Source: JBCCQL01 sp039414355 (lineage in GTDB: Bacteria > Planctomycetota > Planctomycetia > Pirellulales > Lacipirellulaceae). From it: a stretch of DNA of 64,000 nt. A program made the position numbers and the translations under genes. Every line of letters begins with the position of its first letter. The first letter of the stretch is position 1. The notes beneath the pieces were generated by a model. The model saw only the letters and a program-made list of their open reading frames with translations, ran no database searches and was not told the DNA's origin. The stretch is taken from NCBI GenBank assembly GCA_039414355.1, contig JBCDJN010000004.1:43872-107871 (forward strand). Reading direction: 5' to 3'. Below are positions 37,096-46,008 of the stretch, piece after piece.

Positions 37096-38229
37096 GTGTC
37101 AAACAATTCCGCTGGCACACCGCCGCTGAGCCGTCACGCGATGTTTCATCGCCATCAAGGGTTTACCCTCGTTGAGCTGCTCGTGGTGATCGCGATTATC
37201 GGGATCCTTGTGGCGCTCCTCCTGCCAGCGGTGCAGGCGGCTCGCGAATCAGCCAGGCGATCCTCGTGCGTCAACAATTTGCGTCAGATTGCGATCGCCA
37301 TCGCCAACTACGAGTCGCGTCAAAGGCGGCTGCCGCCTGGCTCACAACTCGGAGACGATAACTTCGCCGCGGCAAACTTCAACGCGGCCGGCGTGTACGC
37401 AAACGGTTTCTCGATGCTGCTTGCCGATGTTGGCGAGAACGCGCTGGCCGACCAATACGACTGGCAGGAGCCGTGGTACCGCCAGCAACCCGCCATTGCA
37501 TCGGCAACGATCGCACAGTACCGCTGCCCGAGCAGCGACTACGAGGATGACCCGATTGACGAATCGTTGTTCGGGATCCTCAGTTCGGCCTTCAATCTGC
37601 CCCTAGGTCGCCAGCTAGGTCGGACTGATTACCTGTTATCCAAAGGGGCGAGCGACGCCTTCTGCGAGTGGCCGAAGCGAGTTCCCGCCCCCGAGCGTGG
37701 CCCGTTTGACTACGCGTCCAAGACGAGGATGTCCGACTTGCTCGACGGTTCGGCCCAGACCTTCTTGATTGGCGAGGGCGCCAGTGGCGAGGCGTGGCCG
37801 ATGTGCGTCGAGGTCGATTGCCAACCCGACGAGACGCTCCTCTCGATCCTCTCGGGCGCCGGCTTCACGCCCTCGGCTCCGCTCTACGCCCGGCAGTACT
37901 GGATCGGCTCAGGCAATGCCGGCGCGGTAATGCGAGGATACGGCTGGTTTGGCGCGGGGCACCTTGGATGCACCCTGACACCGCTCAACCGCCGCGAGGT
38001 AACACACTTCCTCTTTGAAGACAACGATACGGTTCGCAACTGCAGGGGAAGCCTGAGCAACCCTGCCAACCCCCACCGTGTCCCCGGATTCCGCAGCCCT
38101 CACCCGGGCGGCGCCAACTTCGCGTACGCGGACGGCCATGTGGACTTTGTTGCCGAAGACTTGGACATGGCCGCTTATCGCGCGGCCTCAACCGTCGCGG
38201 GCGCGGACGGCTTGGATGACTTGCCCTGA
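37096..38229 (+). CDS. DUF1559 prepilin-like protein
   Basis: About 377 residues. The type II/IV prepilin-like N-terminus HQGFTLVELLVVIAIIGIL has the G-F cleavage site and E5, followed by the helix continuation LLPAVQAARESARRSSC. The DUF1559 body ends with the signature HPGGANFAYADGHVDFVAED. These pseudopilin-like proteins are massively expanded in planctomycetes; their function is unsettled. GTG at 37096 is taken, while ATG 37141 leaves only seven residues before the cleavage motif and is equally plausible. Its 3' end overlaps the convergent kinase gene by 55 bases. Confidence 0.93.
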   Translation: MSNNSAGTPPLSRHAMFHRHQGFTLVELLVVIAIIGILVALLLPAVQAARESARRSSCVNNLRQIAIAIANYESRQRRLPPGSQLGDDNFAAANFNAAGVYANGFSMLLADVGENALADQYDWQEPWYRQQPAIASATIAQYRCPSSDYEDDPIDESLFGILSSAFNLPLGRQLGRTDYLLSKGASDAFCEWPKRVPAPERGPFDYASKTRMSDLLDGSAQTFLIGEGASGEAWPMCVEVDCQPDETLLSILSGAGFTPSAPLYARQYWIGSGNAGAVMRGYGWFGAGHLGCTLTPLNRREVTHFLFEDNDTVRNCRGSLSNPANPHRVPGFRSPHPGGANFAYADGHVDFVAEDLDMAAYRAASTVAGADGLDDLP

Positions 38230-41200
38230 GCGCGCGTGGTCTCTACCGCGGCGCTCCCTTCAGCGGATTCCGCACTCAACCTGGCATCCACACGACGCGC
38301 CTTTTGCACCCAAGAGTCGCCATCGTCGTACATCGCCTCAAGCACGAGCATGGCACGCGTTAGCAGCCGCCGGGCTTCATCGTTGTGGCCTTGGGCGGCG
38401 AGGGCCTCGGCTCTCAGGGTGTCGTAGTGAGCGACCCAGCCGGCGAAGTCATCGTCCCCCTGTCGTGTGACAAGCCGATTCGCGAAGTCGGTCGTTTCCA
38501 GCACGCCGGCGTGATCGCCCTTCTCTAACTGCAGTTCAGCAAGCAGGCGGAGCGAGCCACGGCCCGGCTCCTCTTCTGCGAATAAGTCGCCCAGGGCCGC
38601 GATCGCCGCGTCGAGCCGGCCGGCTCGCCTGAGGACGATGGCGGCTCGGGAACGCAGCTCGCCGAGGTCGGCTCCATCAACGCGCTCACCGATCTCGATC
38701 GCCCGGAGCGCAGAAACCGCCGCCCGGGTGCGATCGCCCGACCTGGAGATTACTCGGGCGTACTCGCCTAGCACCTCGGCGTAGAGAACGGATTCCGTTC
38801 CTGCGATCTGGCGGGCGTCTTCGAGCACCGACTCGATGCCTGCCAGAGCATCATCGTGCAGCCCGCACCGGGAGTACAGTTCCGCAAGCGCGCGGCGACC
38901 AGTCAAGACCTTTGGGTGACTCATCCCCACGCTCGGGTCGGCGATCTCGATAGCGGACTTCATCGCTTCGATCGCCTCATCGTGCCGGTCGCACCCCTCA
39001 AGCGCTCGGCCGCAGTCGAACAGACCGAATGCGATAAACGGATGCCGGGGCCCGAGGAGGCCCCGGCCGAGTGCAAGGGCGGCCTCCAGCTTCTCAACGG
39101 CGAGAGGGTAGTCCTCACGTTCGAGGGCTTCAACGCCAAGCTGGTAGTTGGCGATCACGTCTCCAAACTGCACATGATCCTCAGAGTCGCTCTGCTTCAG
39201 AATCCCAATCATCTGGACAAGGGAATGCTTGGCGTTGTCGTCACTCTGGGACAGCTGGTGCGCGGCCAGGGCCGAGAACGCGTGTGCCACCGAAGGGTCG
39301 GTTGGCCCCCGGAGCTGGGTGCGGATCGAGATCGCGCTGCGGAGGTACTTCTCCGCGTCGGCGGGCTTGTCGAGCCGGCAGGTGTAGAGCACGCCAAGCG
39401 AGACCATTGTCGCCGAGACCTCCATGCTCCGCTCGCCGTACAGCGCCGACCGACGCGCCAGGGCCTCGTCCAGCAGTTGCTTTCCGCGATCGTACCGACC
39501 GCCGAGCATCTCGAGCGTGCCGAGCCAGTGGGTCAGGCGGGCGACGTCCTCTTCGTTGTCGAGCTGCCTCGCGGTGTCTAGCGCGAGGTTGAGTTGGTCG
39601 GCGCCGCGGCTGTAGAGACCGAGGCTGGCGTACGCCTGGCTCATTGTTTCTAGCAGCGTGATTTTCGCTTCCGGCTGGGAGCCGAAGCGATCGGCGATCC
39701 GGTCGGCGCCGCGGTCCAACAGCTCGCGCGCGGTCAGGTTTGCCGAAGCGGGGTCGGCGGTGAAGAAACCTTGGTCGCCGCCAATCGCTGACGAGATCGT
39801 GTCCGCTGAGCCGAACAGGTCAACGAGGAACCTCGACACCTCTTCGGCCTTGCGAGCGGAGACCTCTTGCCGGCGGAGCGTCTCGGCAGTCTTCAAGTAG
39901 GCGAACGACGCCACGGCCGCAACGCTGACGAGCAACCCCGCCACCGCCACGCCGAGCGTTGCGACCACAGGGTTGCGGCGACACCACCGCCATCGGCGAC
40001 CAATCGGGCCGACCGAACGGGCGGTGATTGGGCGGTCGTCTAGGTGGAGCCCGAGGTCGTTGGCGAGCGCCTGGGCGGTCGGATAGCGACGGCCCGGCTC
40101 CTTCTCAAGACACTTCAAACAGATAGTCTCGAGGTCGACCGGCACGCTGCGGTTGAGTGACCGCGGCGCCGGCGGCTCGGCGTCTACCACCTGCTTTATC
40201 AGCATCTGAACCGTGCCGCGGAAGGGCGTCTCACCCGTCAGCAGCTCGAAGAGAACCGCGCCGAGCGCGTAGATGTCGGTCCGTTGATCGGCGCGGTCGC
40301 CGTCGCCCCGCGCCTGCTCAGGCGACATATAGGCGGGCGTGCCGAGGATCTGACCTTCCACCGTGACGGCGACGTCGGTCACGGTTCTCTTGGCTAGTCC
40401 GAAGTCCATCACGTGCGGCTCGCCCGCGTCGTCGATCATGACGTTCGCTGGCTTGATATCGCGGTGGATGACCCCGTGCTCGTGAGCGTGGTGAATCGCA
40501 AGGGCGAGCTTCCGAACGAGGATGGCCGCCTCCTGACTCGTCATTCGTTCGCCCGAACTCAGCTGGTCCGAGAGAGCGACGCCACGGATGAAGTCGGTCA
40601 CCAAGAACGGCGAACCCTCCGCGACGCCGACCTCGTGAACACTGACGATGTTCGGGTGCCGGAGCTGCGCTGCGGAGCGAGCCTCGCGGAGGAACATCTC
40701 GGTCTCCTGGCGAGACAAGACTCCCCGCCGCGGCACCTTCACGGCGACCGTCCGGTCGAGCCGCGTGTCTCGGGCCTTCCACACCGTGCCAAACCCGCCG
40801 AAGCCGAGCCGCTCAACCAACTCGAACGAGCCAAGTGTCGTTAACGTGGTCGCGCCGCGGGTCTCTTGCGCCTGGTCGACCAGGTTGAACGCGCATCCGC
40901 ACGACTCGCAGACGACATCCGTAAGGTCGCTATCGACAACGATGGTCGTGGCTTGTTGACATTGGGGGCAGCGTAGCTTGAATCCCCGGCTGTCTGTCCT
41001 GGTATGGCGGACGCCCTGCGTGGTCGCATCCCGGCTTAGGTCTTCCAAGGCGCGGGAGATTTCTGGGCGGCCGCGGTAACGCTCGTAGAGCGGGCCGAGA
41101 GCGTCAGACTCTCTCGCCGCGACGCGTGCGTTCCACTCCGCCTGCACCCAGAGCCAAGGCGCCTTTCGGCCGGGTGAGCCGTAGAGGGCCTCGGCGTAGT

Positions 41201-41480
41201 CGTCGGCGGTAGGGCAGACGCCGAGCGATCTGCCGTCATGCACGGGGGTTTCGCGTTCCGCATAATCACTGCGCCAGCGATGCTCCAGGTCGATGCAAAC
41301 CAACTCGTCCGCGAGCGTTTGGTCCTCGTCGGTCGGTCGCCACTCGCAGTCGGCCAAGAACTGGATCAGGTCGGCCTCGCCGCGGTCACGCCACTGCGCC
41401 TCGAACCGGTCACAGACCCGTTCGAGCTGGCTCAGAGCGACGCCCGGGGCGGGCTTTAGTGGGTGGTTAGGGTTCGCCAC
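38175..41480 (-). CDS. Membrane Ser/Thr protein kinase with zinc ribbon and TPR-like sensor domain
   Basis: 1101 residues. The N-terminal planctomycete kinase leader is followed by a zinc ribbon (C171/C174, C191/C194). The Hanks-type kinase domain at about 218-480 has the glycine loop GFGGFGTVWKA, K248 in VAVKVP, HRDIKPAN (339-346), DFGLA (359-363) and the APE-equivalent SPEQA. A transmembrane helix (about 505-530, VVATLGVAVAGLLVSVAAVA) precedes about ten TPR-like helical repeats, probably extracytoplasmic. It overlaps the upstream ECF sigma gene by 25 bases. This sigma-kinase pairing is a known planctomycete arrangement in which the kinase is thought to regulate the sigma factor. It also overlaps the convergent DUF1559 gene by 55 bases. 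Confidence 0.96.
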   Translation of the reverse strand: MANPNHPLKPAPGVALSQLERVCDRFEAQWRDRGEADLIQFLADCEWRPTDEDQTLADELVCIDLEHRWRSDYAERETPVHDGRSLGVCPTADDYAEALYGSPGRKAPWLWVQAEWNARVAARESDALGPLYERYRGRPEISRALEDLSRDATTQGVRHTRTDSRGFKLRCPQCQQATTIVVDSDLTDVVCESCGCAFNLVDQAQETRGATTLTTLGSFELVERLGFGGFGTVWKARDTRLDRTVAVKVPRRGVLSRQETEMFLREARSAAQLRHPNIVSVHEVGVAEGSPFLVTDFIRGVALSDQLSSGERMTSQEAAILVRKLALAIHHAHEHGVIHRDIKPANVMIDDAGEPHVMDFGLAKRTVTDVAVTVEGQILGTPAYMSPEQARGDGDRADQRTDIYALGAVLFELLTGETPFRGTVQMLIKQVVDAEPPAPRSLNRSVPVDLETICLKCLEKEPGRRYPTAQALANDLGLHLDDRPITARSVGPIGRRWRWCRRNPVVATLGVAVAGLLVSVAAVASFAYLKTAETLRRQEVSARKAEEVSRFLVDLFGSADTISSAIGGDQGFFTADPASANLTARELLDRGADRIADRFGSQPEAKITLLETMSQAYASLGLYSRGADQLNLALDTARQLDNEEDVARLTHWLGTLEMLGGRYDRGKQLLDEALARRSALYGERSMEVSATMVSLGVLYTCRLDKPADAEKYLRSAISIRTQLRGPTDPSVAHAFSALAAHQLSQSDDNAKHSLVQMIGILKQSDSEDHVQFGDVIANYQLGVEALEREDYPLAVEKLEAALALGRGLLGPRHPFIAFGLFDCGRALEGCDRHDEAIEAMKSAIEIADPSVGMSHPKVLTGRRALAELYSRCGLHDDALAGIESVLEDARQIAGTESVLYAEVLGEYARVISRSGDRTRAAVSALRAIEIGERVDGADLGELRSRAAIVLRRAGRLDAAIAALGDLFAEEEPGRGSLRLLAELQLEKGDHAGVLETTDFANRLVTRQGDDDFAGWVAHYDTLRAEALAAQGHNDEARRLLTRAMLVLEAMYDDGDSWVQKARRVDARLSAESAEGSAAVETTRAQGKSSKPSAPATVEAAR

Positions 41481-42076
41481 TTGTCTTTTACTAGGTTGAG
41501 CTTTCGAGTGACGGTTCGGCTCGCGCAGTTCAGACGTTCGGCGATCTCGCTGTTTGCGAACCCTTCAAGCTTGAGCAGGATTACCTGCTCTGCGGTCGGG
41601 TCGTTGAGGCCCTTGACTAGTTCGCTTAGCGCATCGCAGGCCTCGGCCACAAGCGTTGGGGAGGGCGATTTGCCCAACGCCGCGATGAGGCCTTCCCGGT
41701 CGCTGTCGCCGCCGGCGGCTTGGAACACCGACTCTCCACGCACCTGACCACCGCCTCGCTTGGCGGCCATCCGGTTTCGCTGCAGCATCAGAACCTTCCG
41801 GGAGGCGATCGTCAGCAGGAGCCGCAACAGGTCGTCTCGGTCATGCAAGGCCGGGAAACGCCCTGCTGCCGCGCCGCGGACGAGGCTCTCGATCGCACTC
41901 AGAGCAATGTCTTCCTCATCGGACTCACGCCGGGGGAGAGCCCCAAGCTTCCGTCTGGTGGCAGCGACGAGTTTCTCGAAGTACTCGGCCCAGATTACCT
42001 CGGCGGCGCGGGGGTCGTTGTCGGCGAGCCGCCGAATCCACTCGGTGATGGCGTCGGCTTTGGGCGTCGGGTCCAT
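41456..42076 (-). CDS. ECF RNA polymerase sigma factor (planctomycete STK-associated type)
   Basis: 206 residues. Region 2 begins with DNDPRAAEVIWAEYFEKLVA; region 4 holds the HTH LNCASRTVTRKLNLVKDKWR, preceded by LKLEGFANSEIAERL. The type corresponds to the Sigma70_ECF group. Its stop overlaps the kinase start by 25 bases, so the two are translationally coupled. In such pairs no anti-sigma gene is present and kinase phosphorylation of the sigma factor is the proposed switch. A palindrome lies 120 bases upstream of its start. Confidence 0.95.
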   Translation of the reverse strand: MDPTPKADAITEWIRRLADNDPRAAEVIWAEYFEKLVAATRRKLGALPRRESDEEDIALSAIESLVRGAAAGRFPALHDRDDLLRLLLTIASRKVLMLQRNRMAAKRGGGQVRGESVFQAAGGDSDREGLIAALGKSPSPTLVAEACDALSELVKGLNDPTAEQVILLKLEGFANSEIAERLNCASRTVTRKLNLVKDKWRTLTTH

Positions 42077-42195
42077 CGTTCGGCGGTGGGTTTGTAGAGA
42101 AAACGCGCAGCTCTAGTCCATCCCAAGGCGACAAGGGAAACCATGTCGCTTGCGCTGGAAAATGGCGGAACATCCATCGACGCCAATTGTTACCT

Positions 42196-42210
42196 TCCCC
42201 AATTTGGGGA
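42196..42210. promoter_or_regulatory. 15-bp palindrome upstream of the ECF sigma/kinase pair
   Basis: TCCCCAATTTGGGGA is a perfect inverted repeat around a central T, 120 bases before the sigma-factor start and in its leader direction. This is compatible with a dimeric repressor or activator site. No matching copy was noticed elsewhere in the window. Confidence 0.3.
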
Positions 42211-42430
42211 GCAAGTACGGACATCTCGTGCCGCTGCTCCACCTCTTGGCTGGCACATCTGCGCCAAGTTCCCAGGACGGCCCGGATGGGCTCGAGGCGT
42301 CGCCGGGGCTACGTCACCGGTCGAAGATCGACTCAGAGAAATCGTTCACGAGCGCCGCCCGACCCTCGTTCATGTCGCCTAAGCTGACAGGATCGAAGAA
42401 GCCGTTAATTTCGGGCGCGTTCGACCAGCA

Positions 42431-42673
42431 ATGGCGAGAGAACCGTCGTTCTACAGCACCGCCGACTTAGCCGCTTCGTTGATCGATGAGCACACACGCG
42501 AGTGCTTGGCGATCGACGTGGCGAAGAGCCGCTAGCGCAGCGACGTGCTGGAGCGGCTGAGCAATCTGTTCGCCCGGAGTGGCGTGCCGAGGCGCCGCCG
42601 CGAGAACGGCGCAGAGTTCAACGCCAAAGCCGTTCGGGGGTGACTGGAGAGGGTCGGCGTGAAGACGCTTGGA
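42431..42673 (+). pseudogene. IS3-family transposase (OrfB) relic
   Basis: The frame reads LIDEHTRECLAIDVAKS, stop, RSDVLERLSNLFARSGVP, then ENGAEFNAKAVRG, stop, LERVGVKTL. This is the middle of the DDE integrase core of IS3-family OrfB, including the region around the second catalytic Asp (normally SDNGPEF; here the Asp is lost, ENGAEF). Two in-frame stops and missing ends make it dead. Homology ends abruptly at 42673, the first base before the 172-bp direct repeat. Confidence 0.85.
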
Positions 42674-42845
42674 GACCGTCGACACGCCTGCCACGCGAAC
42701 GCCACGCGGCGTCCGATCGATGTCAGGTCGGCATTCGGTGCCCTGCCGGAGCCGGCGGCCGATCCGACGTAAGTCATTGCCCTGCAAGGCGGTCGGGGTG
42801 GGATTCGAACCCAGGGGTGCTTTCACATCGCCGGTTTTCACGACC
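42674..42845. repeat. Direct repeat copy A of the tRNA-Ser site (att-like)
   Basis: 172 bases that align without gaps to 61901-62072, with about 14 mismatches by eye. The right-hand 56 bases (42790-42845) are a degenerate 3' half of tRNA-Ser(UGA) on the minus strand, ending in the anticodon loop; the T-stem is mismatched. The left 116 bases match the DNA between the tRNA 3' end and the integrase start at 62 kb. Confidence 0.85.
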
Positions 42846-43278
42846 AACGACTCCACATTTGGCTTGCGTGGGAGCAACAGGACACTTGGGTTTGCTTGCC
42901 AGGGAAAACAACGATCCGGGCACGCGCCGCGTGAGTATTGCATTGGGCTCGCAGGGCAACTGTCCGTCTCCAAGAGTGTCCGATCCGTGTCACTTCGCGA
43001 AGCCAGCCTCCGCACCGGTTCCGTTGCGCTCGGTTGGAACCCCGAACTCGATGAGTTGCGTTTGCCGTGCGCTGCCCACGCCTAGTGTTGCGATTGCCTA
43101 GGCGATTCAACGCGTTGGCGTCGGCAACTAAGAAAGCACTTCAGCCTCGCAGGCAAGCCGCCCCGCGCGGCTTCCTCGCGTTGAAATTGGGACGCAACGC
43201 TCGCTTGCGGAAGCAGCTTGTTTCGCTGCCTCCAGCACGGACGCCTCGACTGTGAACTAACGTCCTTGGAAGCTGTGC
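42846..43278. other. Gene-less stretch
   Basis: 433 bases between repeat copy A and the regulator gene. No protein-like frame or RNA gene is seen on either strand. Confidence 0.5.
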
Positions 43279-44175
43279 TCAGCCATGCTGTTCTAGCCAG
43301 CGGGCTAGGGCGTTAAAGTTGCTGGCGAACTGCTGGCAGGATAGCCGCACAGTCTGATCTGCCGTGAAAGCACCGCCACCGACGACCACGGGCTGATCAC
43401 TGCCGTCCAGCAAACGAGTGTTAAGCCCGATGTACTCTTCGGTATCTTCCAGGTGGATTGCACTGATGCAAACAAGCCGTGGCGTGTGACGGGCGATCGC
43501 CTCCTTGATCTCACTGACCGGAAGACCACAGCCCGCCATGTGTGTCCGCCAGCCGTGAGCCTTGAGAACCAGTTCCACGAGCCGGATTGGCACTTCGGCG
43601 AGGGCTTTCCCAGGCGTAGCTGCCAGAGCAAGCGGGGCTGCTGGCGGAGGATCGGGTATCCACCGTCGCAGCTCGTGCAGCACCGTCGTCGCGATCTCGC
43701 AACAACGGCGTTCTTCGCGGACGGCGGCATCGCCGCGGTCCCAGTCCTCGCCGAGCCCCCGGAACACGGGGCCAGGTAAGTCATCGCCGAGCTCGACAAC
43801 CGACGAGCCTTTCTGATACAGGCCGATCAAGAGGTCCCCGGGGGCGACTTCGTCTCCGGCGATCAACGCGTTATAGAGGTCGCCACGAATCCGTTCCGGC
43901 TTGCGCTGCCCAGAGATCGCCAGCAATCCAAGCGATCGCGGGTTTGCCAACGCTTCTCCCGAGCTCCATACCAACCCCACTAAAGACGGCATCGTCATCC
44001 GACGATGTCTACCCGGCGTACGCTCGGCGGCCAGGCAGCCGTTGTCACACCACCTCTTGATGGACGACTCACTAACGCCCATCGCTAGAGCGACTTGCTT
44101 ACAGCGGATCGTAGATCGATGTGGCCGCGATTGCTGACGTTTGCTAACGGCATCTCCGAAAGGAGACCTCAGCAT
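43279..44175 (-). CDS. MerR-HTH regulator with cobalamin-binding-like domain (CarH-like, ligand residues lost)
   Basis: 298 residues. The N-terminal HTH (VALAMGVSESSIKRWCDNG, then ERTPGRHRRM, about 25-60) is MerR/excisionase-like. It is followed by a helical domain and a Rossmann-like B12-binding domain (ELVLKAHGWRTHMAGCGLPV; ARHTPRLVCIS). This is the layout of CarH/LitR light-responsive repressors. The cobalamin features are altered: in the W-x9-EH motif W145 and E155 are kept but the His is Arg156, and at the position of the axial His in the PGxxH motif there is Leu192. It may therefore act without B12 or bind another ligand. Regulatory target unknown; no carotenoid gene is near. Confidence 0.85.
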   Translation of the reverse strand: MLRSPFGDAVSKRQQSRPHRSTIRCKQVALAMGVSESSIKRWCDNGCLAAERTPGRHRRMTMPSLVGLVWSSGEALANPRSLGLLAISGQRKPERIRGDLYNALIAGDEVAPGDLLIGLYQKGSSVVELGDDLPGPVFRGLGEDWDRGDAAVREERRCCEIATTVLHELRRWIPDPPPAAPLALAATPGKALAEVPIRLVELVLKAHGWRTHMAGCGLPVSEIKEAIARHTPRLVCISAIHLEDTEEYIGLNTRLLDGSDQPVVVGGGAFTADQTVRLSCQQFASNFNALARWLEQHG

Positions 44176-44221
44176 GGCGGCGTTCTCGATGGATCTGCGG
44201 GAGCGGGTGATTGAGGCGTAA
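44174..44221 (+). pseudogene. IS630-family transposase N-terminal relic
   Basis: ATG at 44174 followed by AAFSMDLRERVIEA and a stop. This is the conserved start of IS630-type transposases (MDLRERV..A). Nothing of the downstream HTH or DDE core remains. It overlaps the start codon of the divergent regulator gene by two bases. Confidence 0.6.
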
Positions 44222-44223
44222 CG

Positions 44224-44471
44224 ACCTTACCCGCTGATGTCCTCGAGATCCGCCCGGTCGGAGACGGCTGGCGACGCTTCACTGTGGCCCCACAACTCGG
44301 TCACTCCCGGAGATCCGGGCTCGGGTTCCAACCGGCCACGGCCCGATCGTGGTCGAGTTGAGCGACGGAGTGATCACGGTCGACGTCCCCGCGGGCACGA
44401 CCGCCGAGTTCCGGGGCGAATCTTGGACTGGCCCGCAGCGGTTGCGACGCGCCATCGTGGCAACGGGTTGA
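44224..44471 (+). pseudogene. C-terminal relic of an alpha-L-rhamnosidase-like (GH78) hydrolase
   Basis: One frame reads TLPADVLEIRPVGDGWRRFTVAPQLG. After a frameshift near 44300 another reads VPTGHGPIVVELSDG, then ITVDVPAGTTAEF, to a stop at 44471. Together they match the C-terminal beta domain of bacterial alpha-L-rhamnosidases (pattern G-W..F.V.P.LG, VPTP.G.I, PAGTTA). Only about 80 residues remain, so the catalytic part is missing. It follows the IS630 relic directly, suggesting deletion of a former glycoside hydrolase gene. Confidence 0.6.
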
Positions 44472-44528
44472 AACCCTCACCCACCCCAGCCGGCGCGTTC
44501 GAAGACGCGGGTGAATCCACAAACTGCT

Positions 44529-45947
44529 CTACGCCGTGAGCGGATCGAAGCCCTTCGAGGGAGAGATTCTGGCGACAAGGTTCATCGCCTCACTCGAGAG
44601 TTGATCGGAGGCGAGGCGTCTCGGATCATCGCACTCAACTCGGCCTGCGGGCATCGGGCCGACCCCCTTCTCGCGCGCAACACGGTTGAGGGAGTGGGAA
44701 AGCGCTGCCCAATCAGCTGGGTGGTTGGAGTCTGAGTCCGGCGTCGACTGCCCTTGCAGGCACGCGATGTTCGCGAGGTGACACCAACTCGAGCTAGCGT
44801 GACCCTGCATGAGCGGAGCGTTGAGCAGCTCAGAGGATTGTTGCCGAAGGGCGTCGATGAAGTTGCGTTGGTGATTGGCGCCCCCATTACCAGCCCGTTG
44901 TCTCACAATCGCGCCAGAGTTGTCTCTGACGATATACTTGCCGCGCCTTGCCGAGAGCGTGCCGCCCTCGCCGCGCACAACGTAACCAGACATCGGTCCC
45001 CGGTAGCCGAAGTGCCTTGGAAGGGAGGTCTTGCCCTTGAGGTTGCTCAGCAGCAGTTTCACCGACACGGGCGCACACTCGAAGAGTGCCGCTTGCAGAT
45101 TCGGCGTCTCGCCGGCGTCGTTCCAACCGATCCGACCGCCGGCGCTAACAACGCGTTTAGGGAGGTCGATCTTGTCGGCGAGGGCGACCGAGCGCAGGTC
45201 ATCGATGATGTGTACACCCCAGTTGCCCATCTCTCCGCTTCCCGTGTTCCAATCCCAGTGCCAGTCGTAGTGGAGACTGTCGCGGAAGAGCGGCTCTCGC
45301 TTGGCGGGCCCCAGCCACAGCCCGTAGTCGGTCGTGCGTGGGATAGGGAGCGCAGTCTCTCGCGCCCCGATTGGTTGCCGGATGCCGGCGCGGCAAGCGA
45401 CTATCCCGGTGATCTTGCCAAGCAGCTTCTCCTCGTGAAGCCACCGGCGCGCCGCTTTGTGGGCGGGGTCAGACCGCTGCTGTGTGCCAACCTGAACAAT
45501 TCGCCCCGTCTCGCGTGCGACTTTGATCAACGCCTCTTGCTCAGCCAGGTTGTGCCCGAGCGGCTTTTCAACGTAGACGTCTTTTCCGCTGCGACACGCC
45601 ATGATCGCCGCAAGGCAATGCCAGTGGTTACCGGTGGCGATCACCACGGCGTCGATGCCGTCGTCTTCGATGACGCGACGCAGATCGATCGAGGTGCGAG
45701 CGAGTGGAAACTCTTCTGCGGCCTTCGCCAAGCGAAGCTGGTCGGGATCGCACAGGGCAGCGATCCGCACCCCGGCGATTCGGTTGAACGCTTTCAGCAG
45801 CAGCATCCCACGCACGCCGAGCCCGATGAAACCCAGGTGGATCGACTCATTCGAGCCAAATCGGGACGCCGCGGCAGCGCACGTAGTGAGGCAAGCGACG
45901 CCCGCACCGGTAACGAATTGCCGGCGGTTCACGATAGATCTCCGCAT
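44529..45947 (-). CDS. Tat-exported Gfo/Idh/MocA family oxidoreductase
   Basis: 472 residues from the ATG at 45947; the frame is open further upstream but this start gives a twin-arginine leader (NRRQFVTGAGVACLTT). The Rossmann motif GFIGLGVRG is followed by the catalytic EKP (DVYVEKPLGHN) and the family C-terminal alpha/beta domain. Exported Gfo/Idh/MocA proteins are abundant in planctomycetes and are linked to sugar oxidation or epimerisation outside the cytoplasm. The sugar is not readable. It is last in a same-strand series with a PQQ-type sugar dehydrogenase, DUF1559 and PEP-CTERM genes. Confidence 0.93.
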   Translation of the reverse strand: MRRSIVNRRQFVTGAGVACLTTCAAAASRFGSNESIHLGFIGLGVRGMLLLKAFNRIAGVRIAALCDPDQLRLAKAAEEFPLARTSIDLRRVIEDDGIDAVVIATGNHWHCLAAIMACRSGKDVYVEKPLGHNLAEQEALIKVARETGRIVQVGTQQRSDPAHKAARRWLHEEKLLGKITGIVACRAGIRQPIGARETALPIPRTTDYGLWLGPAKREPLFRDSLHYDWHWDWNTGSGEMGNWGVHIIDDLRSVALADKIDLPKRVVSAGGRIGWNDAGETPNLQAALFECAPVSVKLLLSNLKGKTSLPRHFGYRGPMSGYVVRGEGGTLSARRGKYIVRDNSGAIVRQRAGNGGANHQRNFIDALRQQSSELLNAPLMQGHASSSWCHLANIACLQGQSTPDSDSNHPADWAALSHSLNRVAREKGVGPMPAGRVECDDPRRLASDQLSSEAMNLVARISPSKGFDPLTA

Positions 45948-46008
45948 TGAACGACCTGCTGTTGTTGACTCAGGCACGCAAGGTGAGTGGTGGTTGCATC
46001 GAGGCGGC

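Noticed and set aside
42790..42845. A second tRNA-Ser gene
   Set aside because: Only the 3' half is present, the T-stem is mismatched and no 5' acceptor or D-arm follows, so it is a relic.
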